Position numbers and translations under genes: made by a program
The notes under the pieces: model-generated
Told to the model about the DNA's origin: nothing
The model's input: the letters and a program-made list of their open reading frames with translations, nothing else
Databases searched by the model: none
Shown: positions 40,186 through 53,526 of the stretch, one piece after another
How positions within the stretch are numbered: the stretch's first letter is position 1
Layout: every line of letters begins with the position of its first letter
Source: Fasciola hepatica
Lineage: Eukaryota > Platyhelminthes > Trematoda > Plagiorchiida > Fasciolidae
Length of the DNA stretch: 64,000 nt
Assembly: GCA_948099385.1 (NCBI GenBank)
Contig: CANUEZ040000107.1
Span: forward strand, 496,001 to 560,000
Direction of reading: 5' to 3'

Positions 40186-43100
40186 ATGCTCCGATGCGTT
40201 GTAGATCAGACTTTTCAGTCAAAGGCTGCAGTTGGGGTTCCCAAAGAAAAGCTCCTTCTGCAGTGTGGACAGCCGCGAAATACGATTCGCCCAGAAACCT
40301 CCAGTATCTTTCCTTTAAAGGGCCTTACTAATTTTCTCTCCTTTAATTTAAGGTCGATGCGAAACGCCACGGGTGATTGCTGCTGTGATAAAAGCAACAG
40401 TTCAGGAGTTGGGTATAAATTGAATGCACTTCTTAAGCCTAAATGTGCACTTCACTTGACTGCCTCCAACGTCCGCAAACTATGTCAGGTAAGGCAACAT
40501 GCTGCTTTCGCTAGAACTCTTGACACCTTTAAAACGGATGTATACTGTGTCTCCGAAACACGCATACAAGACCCCACTTCTGTGATAACTCTTCGCATCC
40601 CATCCTCAGTCTCTCACTTCACTCTTCGCGTGTCGGGTGATTCGGTGTCTAGAGCTCGGTCAGGCTGGCGTTGGGATTGTTTTGAGCACGAAAGCTGAGC
40701 GTGCACTTCTGGACTGAATCCCAGTCAGCAGTCATTTGTGTGGAGTTCGATTGGACGGTTCTGTTCGTGTCAACAACAACAAACTGAAGGACCGATACTT
40801 GTTCGTCCTGTCTGTGTATGCGCCCACTGACTGGAGTTCCTCTGAGACCACGGACGAATTCTATCAGGATTTGTCTCAGCTACTTCGAAGCGTGCGTTCG
40901 ATGGACGTGGTGATCATTGTCAGGGATTTCAGCGCCCAACTTGGCCGTTTGGGAGGTTCCGTAAGGTACATCGGAGCCTCGTTTGCTATCCCGGCGGGTC
41001 GTACCGATAACGGCGATCGTCTCATTCAGCTGTGTTCTGACCACATTGTTTCTGATGAGTACGAACTTCTGCCATAAGAAGCAGCATAAACTGACATGGC
41101 ATGTTCCTTCATCTTCACAACGTTGGACTCAAATTGATCATATTGTGATTGATCACCGCTGGCGTGGATCAGTTGAAGATTGTCGTTCATTGTGGTCTAT
41201 GCCTGTGGAGTCAGATCATGCTTTGGTACGTGCTCGCTTCCGTTTACGTCTCGTCGGTGGTCACACCAAAGTAAATGCCACGCGTCTCATGCGGTTGCTT
41301 TTAGACGATGACCAGCGATAGTTTCCAGATGGAGCTGTCTACGCAGTTATCGATGCAGCCAGATGTTCAGGACCCAAATGAACGCTGGCGCCAGATCAAG
41401 GAAGCTTTGTATGCCGCTTCGAATGCCACCCAGAACTCTCGTTCAAGTCGGCCTCCCAAACGATGGATATCTTCGACATCAGTTGCTCTGTTGGACGGTC
41501 GCAGATCCGTCCCTCCGGATGCCACATTCAATGAAGTGCGTAAATCCCTGAAACGCCAACTGACTAGGAGCCTGAGGAATGGAATTGAGCAGTGGTGGAT
41601 TACAAGACGTAAGGAAATGGAAAAGACTGCTTTCATTGGCAATACTCGCAACCTTTTCCGTTTGATAAGCGACACCGGTCCACGGAAACCTGGTGTAAGT
41701 GAGTTGATCAAGGGGTCCGACGGCTCACTGATTCACTCTCAGGGACGTCGTCTGGAGCGCTGGGCGAAGCACTTTAAGGAACAATTCGGTTGACCCACTT
41801 TTACACTGGACCCTCGAAATATACCTACCAGCGAAACAATGCAGGTGAATATCAGTCCTCCACCAGAAATGGAGATTATGCGGGAGATAGATTACTTGAA
41901 AAGGTATAAAGCCGCTGGACCAGATGGGTTGTCTCCATCTTTTTTCGAGGATGTAGGCAAAGCTTTGGTTTCGAAGTTAATAAAACTCCTCCGTTTTATT
42001 TGGGATAGTGAGCAAATTTCAGAGGAATGGTGTGAATCGGTGATTGTGCCGATTTACAAGAAAGGTGACAGATCTTCTTGCGAAAACTACAGAGTAATTA
42101 GTTCGGTAAGTACCGTATCCAAACTGCTCACCGGTCTTATTCTCCACCGATTATCTAGTACCGAAATGTGTACGCGTGAGGATCAAGCCGGTTTCAGACC
42201 CAGTCGTGTTTGTATCGACCGCATCTTTACTCTTCGGTGAACCTCAGAGCGCAGATACACCTTCCGAAGGCGCACAATCTATATCTTTCTTAATCTGAAA
42301 GCGGCGTTCGACTCAGTCGACCGCACAGTTATCTGGCACTGCATGACAGAGGAATTTATTTCCATTCTTGAATGCTTGTATGCGAACAATCGGAGTCGAG
42401 TTCGTGCTTACGGCGATCTTTCACTCGAGTTCACCACAATAAGTGGTGTTCGTCAGGGTGGCCCTCTTTCACTCTTTCTCTTCAACTTTGTGATTGAATT
42501 GATTCTTGACATAGCCCTATCCTCATGTGAAAGTAGTGGCATTCATCTTTGCTCGGACAGTATACTATCTGAATTGGAATGCGCGGACGATATTTTTCTT
42601 CTGAGTGAAGATCCAGGTAAGTTGTTAGCTCTTTTAGATAGCCTTGAGAACAGTGTAGAAATGTTTAAGATGCGTTTTGCACCTTCAAAGTGTAAAATGC
42701 TGCTGCAGGACTGGGCAGTTGTATCTCACCAGGTGAACAGAAATCAAATGAAGTGTCATCGCGTATACAAAAAGCGCGTTTGGCCTTTACCAACCTCCGT
42801 CATCTGAGGCGCCGGCGTGACATCCGATTGTCTGTTAAGTGTAGAGTGTGCAATGCGGTGAGGCCTGTTCATTTATACGGTTCAGAAACATTGCCGTTAA
42901 GGGTAGAAGATAGACGAAGACTGTCGGTGTTCGAGCACCGATGTCTCCGTAGCATTGCCCGAGTATGGTGGGAATACCGTGTCAGCAATGCTGAGGTTCG
43001 GCGTAAGGTGTTGGGAACCAGAGGTCAGTCTCTGGATCAAGTACTGAATCTAAATTGGTCAAGGTGGCTGGGACATGTGTTACGGATGCCCACCAATAGA

Positions 43101-43488
43101 CTTCCCCGACGTACGCTGTTCTCTGAGGCAGGTATTAATTAGAGGTAAGTAGAGATGGTCAGTCCATGACATGTCAAAAAGGTATGAAAACTTTGACCAG
43201 TGGACTTGGGGTGTTAGAGGTGTTAGACTTCCAGATTGGTGTCCACGTGATCCGCCTACTAAATGGTTGGAGACATTAAATGATATGACTAGGTGTCGCA
43301 GTCAGTGGCGTATTTGCATTCGGACACTTTCCTTGTCCTTTTGATTTCCGGTTGATACTTTGACTTTCTTGGATCTTTATCACTATGTTTTTTTTCTTTT
43401 CGCCCTTCATTGGATGATGCTAGAAGATAGCAGCCAAAACCAGATCACAGTGCGAGGTTAATGGTTGAATAAACTGAAACTGAAATGC
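40186..43488 (+). mobile_element. RTE-D LINE (plus), near full length, second RTE family
   Basis: Endonuclease, linker, RT, C-terminal region and 3' UTR in order, ending GAATAAACTGAAACTGAAAT. Protein motifs parallel RTE copy A, but the 3' UTR is unrelated and there is no (GAT)n tail. Fragments of this 3' UTR recur at 35.5, 45.4 and 51.4 kb. Confidence 0.85.
40440..43142 (+). pseudogene. RTE-D endonuclease and RT (mutated active site)
   Basis: ASNVRKLCQVRQHAAFARTL, DVYCVSETRIQDPTSVITL (catalytic Glu kept), LFVLSVYAPTDWSS, VVIIVRDFSAQLGRLG (GDFNAQ changed to RDFSAQ), QIDHIVIDHRWRGSVEDC and VESDHALVRAR. RT starts DYLKRYKAAGPDGLSPSFF (41895) and continues FLNLKAAFDSVDR (motif A FLD changed to FLN), ISGVRQGGPLSLFLFNFV, LECADDIFLLSED (YADD changed to CADD), MRFAPSKCKMLLQDW and WSRWLGHVLRMPTNRLP. 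Long open stretches remain between stops and frameshifts, but key residues are lost. Confidence 0.87.
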
Positions 43489-44398
43489 GTAATTGTAAGT
43501 TCTGCCTGGGTTTTAATTTGAGTCAAAAATAAAACAAGACGAGAGGAATATTGAAGGTAGTGCTGTGCAGAATCATTATTATTGTTGGGATGGCGAATGT
43601 TTCCCAGGGCAATGTAGTCATACTTTGAGTGGAATAAAGTAGTTTTAGAGACTTGGGTACATCTTCACCATTGTAAAGATTGTAGTAATTGTGTGGAAGG
43701 AAAAACAAACAATCCTAATCTTGGACTTGAACTAACTTATTTTGGTTGACGGTGTTCTTTCCCCAGGTTTTGATATAACTATCTACTGCCTTGTGCTTCG
43801 ATTGAACCATTTCCGATTGTATTAGGATGAAACGGCCACCACAAACAAAACACGGAAGTTGAAGGTTTGCAGATGACAAGACGGCAACTGAACTCCAATG
43901 GGGGAAAATGCACAGGAGTCAACAGGTGGTGTGATGACAAATCATGGTTGAAGCACATGAAACTTAGGGAAATGGGTCTGTTGTTTGCCTTTTTGGGGTT
44001 TTCGTTGCACTACTAACGATGACTTAAATACTTAAGAGACTTATGAACAAAATGTCAACGGTCTCGGTCCTGCTGCACGGCCCGACTGCATTTCGTTTGT
44101 ATTTCTTAACTCTACGATTTAAACATTCATTTTTTATACCACTGTTGAAAAACAGCATTCACGGTTCCCTGTCTGTCAATGTTCAGTGACGAATAATGCT
44201 GCCGGTGACTCGTTTTTATCGTCCAAAATTCATTAGCCCCTATCTCAGTGAGTACTATCTTCTCAATCAGTATGATTTATTTAGTAGTATGAGGGCACTT
44301 CATCAACATGCATCGCTACACTGTGGTGCAAGAGGAGCTTTTCATGGTGACCATATCATTTATTTATTAATAAATACAAATCCCTTTTTCCCACGTGC
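43489..44398. other. Region upstream of VPS51, nothing recognised
   Basis: About 900 AT-rich bases between the RTE-D end and the putative splice acceptor before the VPS51 start codon. It should contain the promoter or an upstream exon, but I see no convincing core element. Confidence 0.35.
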
Positions 44399-44419
44399 AG
44401 TTTACCTGTATGCCCAATT
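44399..44419 (+). promoter_or_regulatory. Probable splice acceptor / short 5' leader of VPS51
   Basis: A pyrimidine-rich run CCCTTTTTCCCACGTGCAG ends at 44398, just before TTTACCTG and the ATG at 44420. It could receive an upstream 5'-UTR exon or a trans-spliced leader, which flatworms use. A short out-of-frame ATG lies at 44411. Confidence 0.45.
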
Positions 44420-45308
44420 ATGCGGGATGAAGCTGAGCGACGTGTGAAGAAGGAAAAATTGTTCCAGTTTTATCGTGATTCCAACATAACAGGCCAAACT
44501 ACGCCCTCCGAACATGTGATTAAAACACTACCCAAGGACGATGACTTGTTAAACATTGATGGCTCGTCATTCAACGCTCGAGCGTATCTGGAAAAACACC
44601 TGAAGGAGAAAGATCTTTCGGATCTGATGCTTGAAGAAAAAGTGCTGACTGAGCAAATACGTTCACTAGATTCGGAAATGCAAACTCTGATGTACGATAA
44701 CTATAGCAAGTTCATCAGTGCCACCGACACAATTCGATTGGTGAATAATACGTTCAATATCCGTTTATATTCTGCCCTATAGATGAAGTCGGATTTTAAG
44801 TACGTGGAAGAAGAAATGGACTGTTTACTGAAAAATATGTCTTCCATCCGATCTTTGTCGGATGGCATAAAGGATGGTTTGGTGGGAGAACGTGTTCGTG
44901 TGAAAAACCTGATAAATACACAACAGACGTTAAACAAGGTTATTTTCGGTAATCTAATCCTGATTGTATTTTCTAGTTCAAACACCTGGTTGATTTGCCT
45001 GCGCAGCTTCGTCAACAACTGGTTCATTCACAATGGACTGAGGCGATCAACGATCTAAACAAGGCAAAGTTTGTTCTCCGGAGCTACAGCTCAACTCCAT
45101 CGTTTAAGAGCATTCGCGACGATTGTTCACAGCTGGTGCGCGATATTCAAAAAAAAGTTTGGGATCAGTTTAACCGTGCTGTAGGTCGGATTTCCACTTC
45201 TCTCCGTAACCATGCATAGGTCAAACCAAACGAGTTTCTTGCCTCATTGAAGGTGCTTCGGCAACTTGGAGTGCATACGTCCAAACTTTCTGAGTCATTT
45301 ATTAGTCT
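44420..45308 (+). CDS. VPS51: VPS51 exons 1-4 with three mini-introns
   Basis: Exon 1 (107 codons) starts MRDEAERRVKKEKLFQFY and ends TDTIRL. Intron 1 (44741-44782) is 42 nt, phase 0. Exon 2 begins MKSDFKYVEEEMD and ends QQTLNK. Intron 2 (44939-44976) is 38 nt, phase 0. Exon 3 is FKHLVDLPAQLRQQLVHSQW to WDQFNRA. Intron 3 (45181-45219) is 39 nt, phase 0, donor GTAGGT. Exon 4 is VKPNEFLASLKVLRQL to SFIS, ending phase 2. Removing each intron rejoins family-conserved sequence, and leaving any in place introduces a stop or shift. Confidence 0.93.
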
Positions 45309-48300
45309 GTAAGTAAAGCGAATGTCACGACTAGTAGTTCTCTTGTATCCACAAAACTCATCTGTCAACTTGATACTATTTGTAATTCTCTTCTTACTCT
45401 TTTCATACTTTTTCATTATTTCCGATTAAGGTTACTTCTGAAAGATAGCAACCAAAGCCACCATACCTAGTTCGTGGTTAATAATTATTTGAACCGAACT
45501 GATTACAGATGGTCCCTAGCCATTCTTATTATTGTCTTTTAACACGGATATGAATTTTGATTTCTCTTGCGGGAATTGTCTTAAGCACTATCCATAGCTT
45601 CGGAAAACATGGATATGTATGCATTTTTGTTACCTGGCTTACTTTGGGTCGGTCTGAGTTTGTCTTATTTCAAGAGTTTTCATACAATATCAAGCCTGTG
45701 GCCGCGCTGGTCTATCAGGTATGAAGATAATGTTTGCTTACATTGTTAGGGATATCCAGCGCATTGGTGACCTACTTTACAAAAGAAATTTCATTTATAT
45801 TTCAATGTTTTCTTTATTCCATGATTACGTTTTCGCTGTCCATTTTATGCCTGTTTCTTCCGTGTGTATGTGGTAATTCAACCGAACAGGTCGCAGTTCC
45901 TTATCCTAACTATCTCGCCAAACGTGATCGATAACAAACGCAAGTTTTTGGATGTCTTCATTCTATTTTATCGGGAAGAAAAAGATTTAGGTTTCGATGA
46001 TGAGTACATTTTTTCCTGTGTTTTTCCAATCAGTCTTTCACCAATGGTATGTTCATCATAAAATTAGCCGATGTGAAGCTCCTCTTATGCTTTTATCTAA
46101 ACCAAACGGTAACTGGTTTATCATACGGTCTAATCGTGTGGATGGCCATCTGAGTTAACAGATAGGTTTCTTATTGTTAACTGTTCGTTGAAACGCCCTT
46201 TGGCTTAGCCGTGATCCGTGACACGAGCTTTCACTTTACCGCTCCACAGTGCACGAATTCGACTGAACTCTGCAGCTGCCAGTTTGCAGAAAAATACCTC
46301 TAGTTGTTCACAATCTGCGACTCCAAGCGATGGCTCCGTACAGCCATCATCAAAGCCGGAGATGAACAGCGCCATTTCTGACTGTATTCATCCAGTAAGT
46401 GTGTTCTCTTTTTTTACACCGTCTTACCGATTAATGTGCCTAATATAATAATATGCCGCTTCTCGCTCGTTTTATAGGATATCCTGCATTTTACCAACCT
46501 GATAACTGGCCAAATACTGGACGAATTGAGCAGTTTCGCGTCGGTCTATGCCAATCTGTTTTCCGCGGACAGGTCTTTTGACGAGGATGATGAAACTGAG
46601 CACACAGTCATGTAAGCTCAGTCGAACTTCAATCCCTATGTCAAGTGGTCCATCTAGTTGTACTTACCCTTTGTCTAGTGTGCTTCATTTTCATATCTGT
46701 GAGACTTACACAGTGAGGGTGTTCAGCTTCTGCATATCTCCTGTTAATAGTACCAAAGCAGTGTTTGTTGGTAATAGTTGACATGACTCGTTTTCAGTAC
46801 TCAGAGTTGCTTAGCCATGCGCTGCTGCACGGTGTTGATACCACACGCAGTGCATGAATAAAGTTCACTTAGGCTACATATTCTAGTTAGAAGTAGTAGC
46901 CTTTCATCTGTCGGTCGTATGCTGGGCCAGTGATCTGTTGGGGGACGGCCGGGGCGGGGGAAGGGATCTGTACAGTTTCGATCTAAAATCACAAAAACGC
47001 AGAAAACACGAACCCAGCTCACTAGGTGTCTCATGCGGTTCCCGCACACTAATTGAACACCAAGAAGGTAGACTGAGCCTTACGTAGCGAAACCGAATAA
47101 TTGTGCGAGACCCAGGGCTGTCTGAGCTGGAATTAGGAAAAGTACTCACACAAAAAAATTGGGATGAGCGTATGCCAAATGTCGAAGAAAGTTTCCCGAT
47201 TGATAATAGTCATTCGCAACTTTTTGGAAGATCCAAATAGAAGAATAAATATGTAATTTGAGGAAAAACTCCGAGCTGGCCGTGGTGTTTCAAACCAGCG
47301 TCGAAGCTGTAGAGGTCCTTACAACTAAATGTAAGCGTTCGTCATGTACAACAACTAGAATCTGCACTACAAAAGGATTAAATCAGTACCTTAAATGACT
47401 GGTCATCACGTTCAGGATCAGGAAGAATGAGTCAAAAATTAGACCGTTTAAAGTACTGAATAGAATCAAGTGATATTTAGTAATGAGAAAAGTTTGATCT
47501 ACAGGGCCTTGACGGAATCGTGTTCTACACGGATTCAGTGGGAGCAAGATGGATATCAGTAATCAAACTTTTGATGGTGGCTCTGTGATGGTCTGGGTTC
47601 GATTGTTGAGGACGAAACATCTCAGCTTACAGTTCTAGAAGGGAAACAGACAAGTGACTCCTAAATCAGCACATCGAATAATTTCTTCTCTCAATGATTC
47701 CGGAAAGTCGACTACGGCCCATGGTCTTTCAACATGACAGTGCGATATTACATGCGGTCAACCTCAAAATTATGTGGCTACTATACCCTAGCATCATGAC
47801 CATGGATTGGCCGGCTCACAGTCCAAATTTAGGCTCGATAGAAATGTCCAGGTCCTACTAGCGAAGTGAGTCGTCGGCATTCTTCACGAACTGACTTCTA
47901 CCATCCTTGATGGTTAGGCAACACAGAACTTAAGAACATTCGGAATATCACTGGAAGCATGTCTGAACATTGTGCTTCAGTTAATGACAATAAATAACAT
48001 TGTATTTCGTAACCAACTCCTTATTTGTGCCATTCGTCTAGAGGTGGTTTTAATGGCATTTTGTACCCTCTAAGACACATTGTCCGGGGGAAATCAGTCT
48101 CTTGGTCAGGCTTAAAATCGGCATACACGTTTATTATAATAATGGGCTGATACATCGGTGTAGCAAGTTTGGTCTCCTTCAGTGGTTTGGTTCAACAGGA
48201 ATCGGAGAAGAATAGGTTGGTCTAATAGCACTTCGTGCACTATATTGTTGTTCAAGAATGACATTGTTAGATGGCGAAGTGAGGCTATCCACGTTTGATA

Positions 48301-51300
48301 GTTTAACAACACTAACCGCACCGTAGTATTGAGTGCAAAATCAAAGTATGGTTTTATCAGTAATTCGGGAGATTTTGTTGTCAAAGAAAAGGATAGTGGT
48401 CAACTGTTACTTCCACTATGACAGTCAAATCAATGACTCAGAACACTGAAAACATTATCAAAGCGTTCATATTGCTTGTGTTGGTGGTATAATATTCTAA
48501 CACGTGCATGTCGCCTAATAGTTCAGTGAAATTTTCCGCAATTTGTTTGATGTATTCCGATTGTTCGAGGACTTGTTTCAATCACACTCTTTCCACGTGA
48601 ATGCTGGTGTTTAGCAGGATTCTGTACTTTCACCCACCCTCTTTCTGCTCCTCATTAGTGATCCACTTCCGACCCCATTCACACTTGTACCTTCGACGCC
48701 ACTCTACACCCGTCAGTATTCCACCTCCCTCTATGCCACCACCAACATCGATCGTGACCATGGTGCTGTTGTCGCATAGCTTAATTCTGACTTTAAACAT
48801 ATCTCCTCTTGGGGCTCCGAAAAGAGCGTTTTCAATTCTTTTAAAACAACTCTTTTCTTGATCGCAAACACCACTCCTTTTCTCTCACTTCAATTTTCAT
48901 TCGGTGCCCTTCGTTCCACCAACTCGATTCTTCGACTGGGTCTTTCGACCTATTCTTCTCTATCTTGGTCTTTATACATATGTTCGCTTGCTTTTTGTAC
49001 TGCATGCAAGATTGGTTTTTTATTCCACGCCATATGTTTCTGCTACCCGACCCATTTCCTGTGACTGTACAACGCTCAAATTCGTCCCACACTTGAATAC
49101 TATGGTTACGCGTGGGACGAGGCTTTGTATTTATTATCTTTTCTCGACCGAGTTCAACGTAAAACTATTCACTTGATAGATGACCCAACTTCAGTATTGG
49201 GTTTGCAGTCGCTTTCCCATCGCCGGGCAATTGCTTCATTGTCCTCATTCTACCGCTATTACTTTGTGTTTTATTCCTCCGAACTTGTCTCGACTGTTCC
49301 TGATCCCATTACCTTTAAAAGCCAATCCCGAACACAGGCAACTGGTTACCCTTGTCAGATTTCCGAGCTTAAACCTTTCAATGTTCTTTCTTTCCCGAAC
49401 TACTGAGTTATGGAATACTCTTCCCTCCTATCTCTTCCGACCCGCCCACAGCCTTTCTCTTTTCAAAAGTGTGATGAACAAACTGTTTCTGACATGAGCG
49501 TTTCCCACAAATCCTCTACAGTGTTTTCGAACTACAGGGTTTACTGATTTAATTGTGATTCGCTTCGTCTGTGATAAATGATAGCCGTGGGTGATCGATT
49601 AGCGAATTGCACTCCGTCTGCAATGTCTGCGTAATAATGGAGGAAACCAGGCTTAGATCATAAGGTGAACTGGAGGAGAGACAGTTGTCGATGATGAGTA
49701 ACACGGTGTCCAATGAAATGTGCCCCAGTCCTCTTCCACTGCACTCATACGTAGTCGTATCAAAAATAACTGTCTCTCTCTGTATGCTGAAAATAACGAA
49801 GAGAGATGCAGATAAATCACTGAAAATTTATCTCAACTAAATCGCTTATTTTCACATGATCCGTATCGGTTATTATGTAGTCTCTCTCTCTCTGTCTCAC
49901 ATACACACACACTTCAAATCATGACATCCCCCGTAGTGACGTTCTAGACAATCGAATGGAGGCTGATTCATCTGATCTACCCCTCGTCGAGTTGGAGTCC
50001 AGGCTGCTCGTTCTTGTCAAAGAATTGATGGAAACATTCTTCAAGATTACTGAGGAGCGTTTTTCCGAAGAGGTAAGAGTGTGTACTTTGTGCCTCCACG
50101 TGGTCAGCATTGTCGCGATTATGGATGTATTACTTATCAATTTGGTCAGATTGTCAAGTTATCTAACAGGTTGCCCTTGATTTCTTAAACCGTATTTATT
50201 CTAACAAGATCGGGTTGATTTCTCGCGAGTTTACTTGTTTCTCAGCCAGGCGTCCCCGTAGAAACGTATGGTCATATCTTGATTACTCGGTTACTTTGAA
50301 TTCGTTGAAATTATCTTGATTTTTGGTCGCTTTTCTGTCAGGGTTTTGGCACAAAGTTGTTGCATCTTGGGAATACGGGAAACAGTTCATCATCTCGTTC
50401 TTCGTATTTTGAACATTGGTTGTGGCGTTTAGGTTGAACGAAATTGTTCATAGAATGATTCATCGTGGAGTATCTACACTCAGTTCATCCCATCACTGAA
50501 AATCATGGACAGTGTTTATCCACCAAGCCCCATACGTGAATCTCTAGAATATACATACTGACCTCGTTGGTACTATTCATAATACACTCTAAGGATAATG
50601 TATAACAAGCCACTTGACACAGCTGTGTGAAGTGTTTTTTTGGTTTTCCTTGGTGATTTGAACGTTGATACCGTATGATGAATCGTTCGAGAAGCAATCA
50701 ATATCCACTACTCAGGATGATAAAGTTAGTTAATTTAACCCCATGGATGCTCCCCAAATAGCGTCTGATTAATTGGCCGTTCACTATCAAATCGTCCTCT
50801 GCGCTGACGTGCACCGCATCTAGACAAGGGTTTTTTGATGACGATCAAGCTTCCATCACGATAATTCCGAAGATTGACGTGGTGTGATTGTTTATGTGCT
50901 TCCGCGACACAAAGATCTACGCAGGATGGCTTCTTTAAGTCGGAGGTTCAATCGAGTCTGGCAGGTCGATAGGTAGAGTTCAGGTGAAGTCCAGTCTATC
51001 CGAGCCAGTCGATGGAAAACATCTGGTTCCGCTCACTCTGCCCCTTTAGAGGACACTCGAGCGAATACACACGAGAGAAACAGATGAACGTACGAATGAA
51101 ATGCGTGGAATTTCTGTCGACGGTGGAAGAAGTTATCGCTCTTCATTGGGTAGCTCCCAGCCCAAGGGATGCTACCTCGTCCACATTCCGCCTACTCCAT
51201 TGGATGCATAGAACTAAGGACTGAATCCGAAAAGTGGATCAATGGTAAGGCACCGGCGAAGAAAAAAAATGATAGGATTACAATCCGATCTCATGACAGA

Positions 51301-53526
51301 CCGGGAAAAATTCCCCCACGTGTGCTTCGGTCAGTTTTCAGTTTATTCAACCAATAACCTCGCACTTCTGTGCTCTGGTTTCGGTTGCTACCTTCCACCA
51401 TCATCGAGTAAAGGGCAAAAGGATAGAAGCATAAAGTAATGCACGGAAGTCACGACGGCAAAGTAGGAGCCCGAGCGCAACTGCGCCACTGGCCGTGACG
51501 ACACCTAACCATATCACTTAATGTCTCCAACCGATCGGCAAGTGTGTTTCGTGAACCCTTACCGGTAAGTATCACACGTCGGACGGAGATGATCTGGTTA
51601 CTGTTAAAAATTCAGTGTACAAAAACATGGGATGGGCAAAACCCCATAGTGGTTAGTTCTGACTGAATCGTCGCGCCAGACGCGGTCAAAAGCCTTCGAT
51701 GTTTCTTGTAAGATCAGGTGTGTTTCTCCGTGGTTGTCGAATTCTGTGGACAAGGAGTGCGAGACGACAGCCATCAGATCACCCGTGGATCGAAGAGGCA
51801 GGACTCCATATTGATAGTCACTTCGCAGTTCCTCGTGGTTCACGTACGCTACCACACCTGACCTATTGAGATTTATGTTGCTCCCCACTCCAATTCTCAG
51901 GATCTGGTTGCCGACTATCCCTAGTAGTGCAATGGGTTTTGGGGCTGTGGGGCACTCATGCGCACGTATACAATAAAAAAAAGTTGGTCAGTAATTATGG
52001 TTTCCATTAGTTAAAGAGACAGGGCGGTACTTGTTGATGTTGGTGGGGTCGCCGCGTTTTTGAATAGGAAAAATCAAGGCTTCTTTCCATGGAGCAGCTG
52101 TGATGTTCCGGACGAGCCGGTAATCATTAATGATGTAAGCGTCTCTGGATTATCTTGCAGAGTGTGCAGCACGACAAGGGTCAACTGGTGTTTTTAGTGG
52201 CGAGCCACATTAGCCTCGTCATAGTGCCGTCCTCAGATATGTGGCATTTTGAGAGGTATCGCTTGTCAGGCGAAAAACCCACTGCGTCCCCGAACACTGC
52301 CACTTTTTGTCCGCTGCTGTTTATTCAGAAATCGTAGACTCGCCTTATTCGCGAATAACCACCTACTGTTGACCGTTCCCTTGTCCGTGATCTGGGGATG
52401 CCCCCGGTGGCATGCAGCTCTGCTCTTCATCCGAGGATTGAATGGAAGATTGTTGTTCATTTTGATCCGCGCCTTGGCCGGTGGTGGTCGAGTGGTTTAA
52501 AGCGTTTACTTTCCACCTTGGAGTCTACCTAGTGCATGCTCAACGTGCACTAGATAGACTCTCAAGAGCTTTGGTTCCATTCGGCATGCGCTTTGCACCT
52601 TCAAAGTGCAAGGTGATGTTACAAGACTGGACGTCAACGATTCCGAGCTTGATGCTCGATGGGGAGGTGCTGTCAGTTGTCGACCACTTCACCTACCTCG
52701 GCAGCAGCTTGACGACGGACGGGAGCACAATAGTAAAGGTGAACACGCGGATATCCAAGGCTCGAGCGGCGTACGTTGGACTGAAGCACTTGTGGCGCCG
52801 ATCTGATATTTCACTGAAGTTGAAAGGTCGTATATACTGTGCCGTGGTGCGTTCAGTTTTGTTGTAGGGTTGCGAGACTTGGGGTCTGCGTGTGGAGTAT
52901 ATTCATGGTCTTGAGGTTTTCGACCACCGATGTTTGCGCAGTATCGCTAATATTGGGTGGAATAGCCGAGTAAGCAATGCTGAGGTCAGAAATAGAGTAT
53001 TGGGTGCTAATTCGGAGAACGTTTTGTCACAGCGTGTACAGCTTAGTAGACTTTGTTGGTTGGGGCACGTGTTACGTATGGCAAACACACGCCTACCATA
53101 CCGTGTCCTATTCTCCGTTCCTCCTCAGGAGTGGAAGAAACCACGTGGAGGTCAACAGATGACTTGACAGCAAAGAATGAGAAAATGTGCAGGAAACTTG
53201 GGAAAAGTAGGTGCTTCACGTTTTCGTGGTTGGGGTCCAAAAGATCCATCTACCAGTTGGCTGGAGACACTGAAGAATATGGCTGCGAACCGTGAACAGT
53301 GGCGATCGTGTTGTCACTTTTTGTCGAGTCAGAATGATTGATCAGTGTGCGTTTGTACAGTTAGACTGTGTATTCCATGTGTTGGCTACTAGGGCATTCT
53401 TTCCTTTTCCCACCCGTGTAGGTCCACTCCCCATCCATCTTGTATATTTATACATTCTAATTCAACGTGCAACATGGTGAGAAAGGTATTGGTCAGTGGG
53501 GCTTGCCCTATTTTTTGCCGCTGTAC

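Larger units (their letters stand above)
46612..49936 (+). other. VPS51 intron 6 (3.3 kb)
   Basis: Holds a Tc1/mariner relic (about 47140-48010) and a Jockey-like LINE fragment (48616-49600). 46612-47139 and 48011-48615 show nothing I can assign. A weak match to repeat S2 (CTTCCACTGCACTCATACGT, near 49732) lies near the 3' end, and a CT/CA-rich microsatellite at 49880-49912 precedes the acceptor. Confidence 0.6.

Noticed and set aside
46218..46448. 76-codon frame starting upstream of VPS51 exon 5
   Set aside because: Only 46250-46394 aligns with VPS51 and is bounded by splice sites. The rest is intron.
49937..49949. Alternative exon 7 acceptor at TTCTAG (49948)
   Set aside because: It gives the wrong phase after exon 6. 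The upstream CCCCCGTAG restores the frame.
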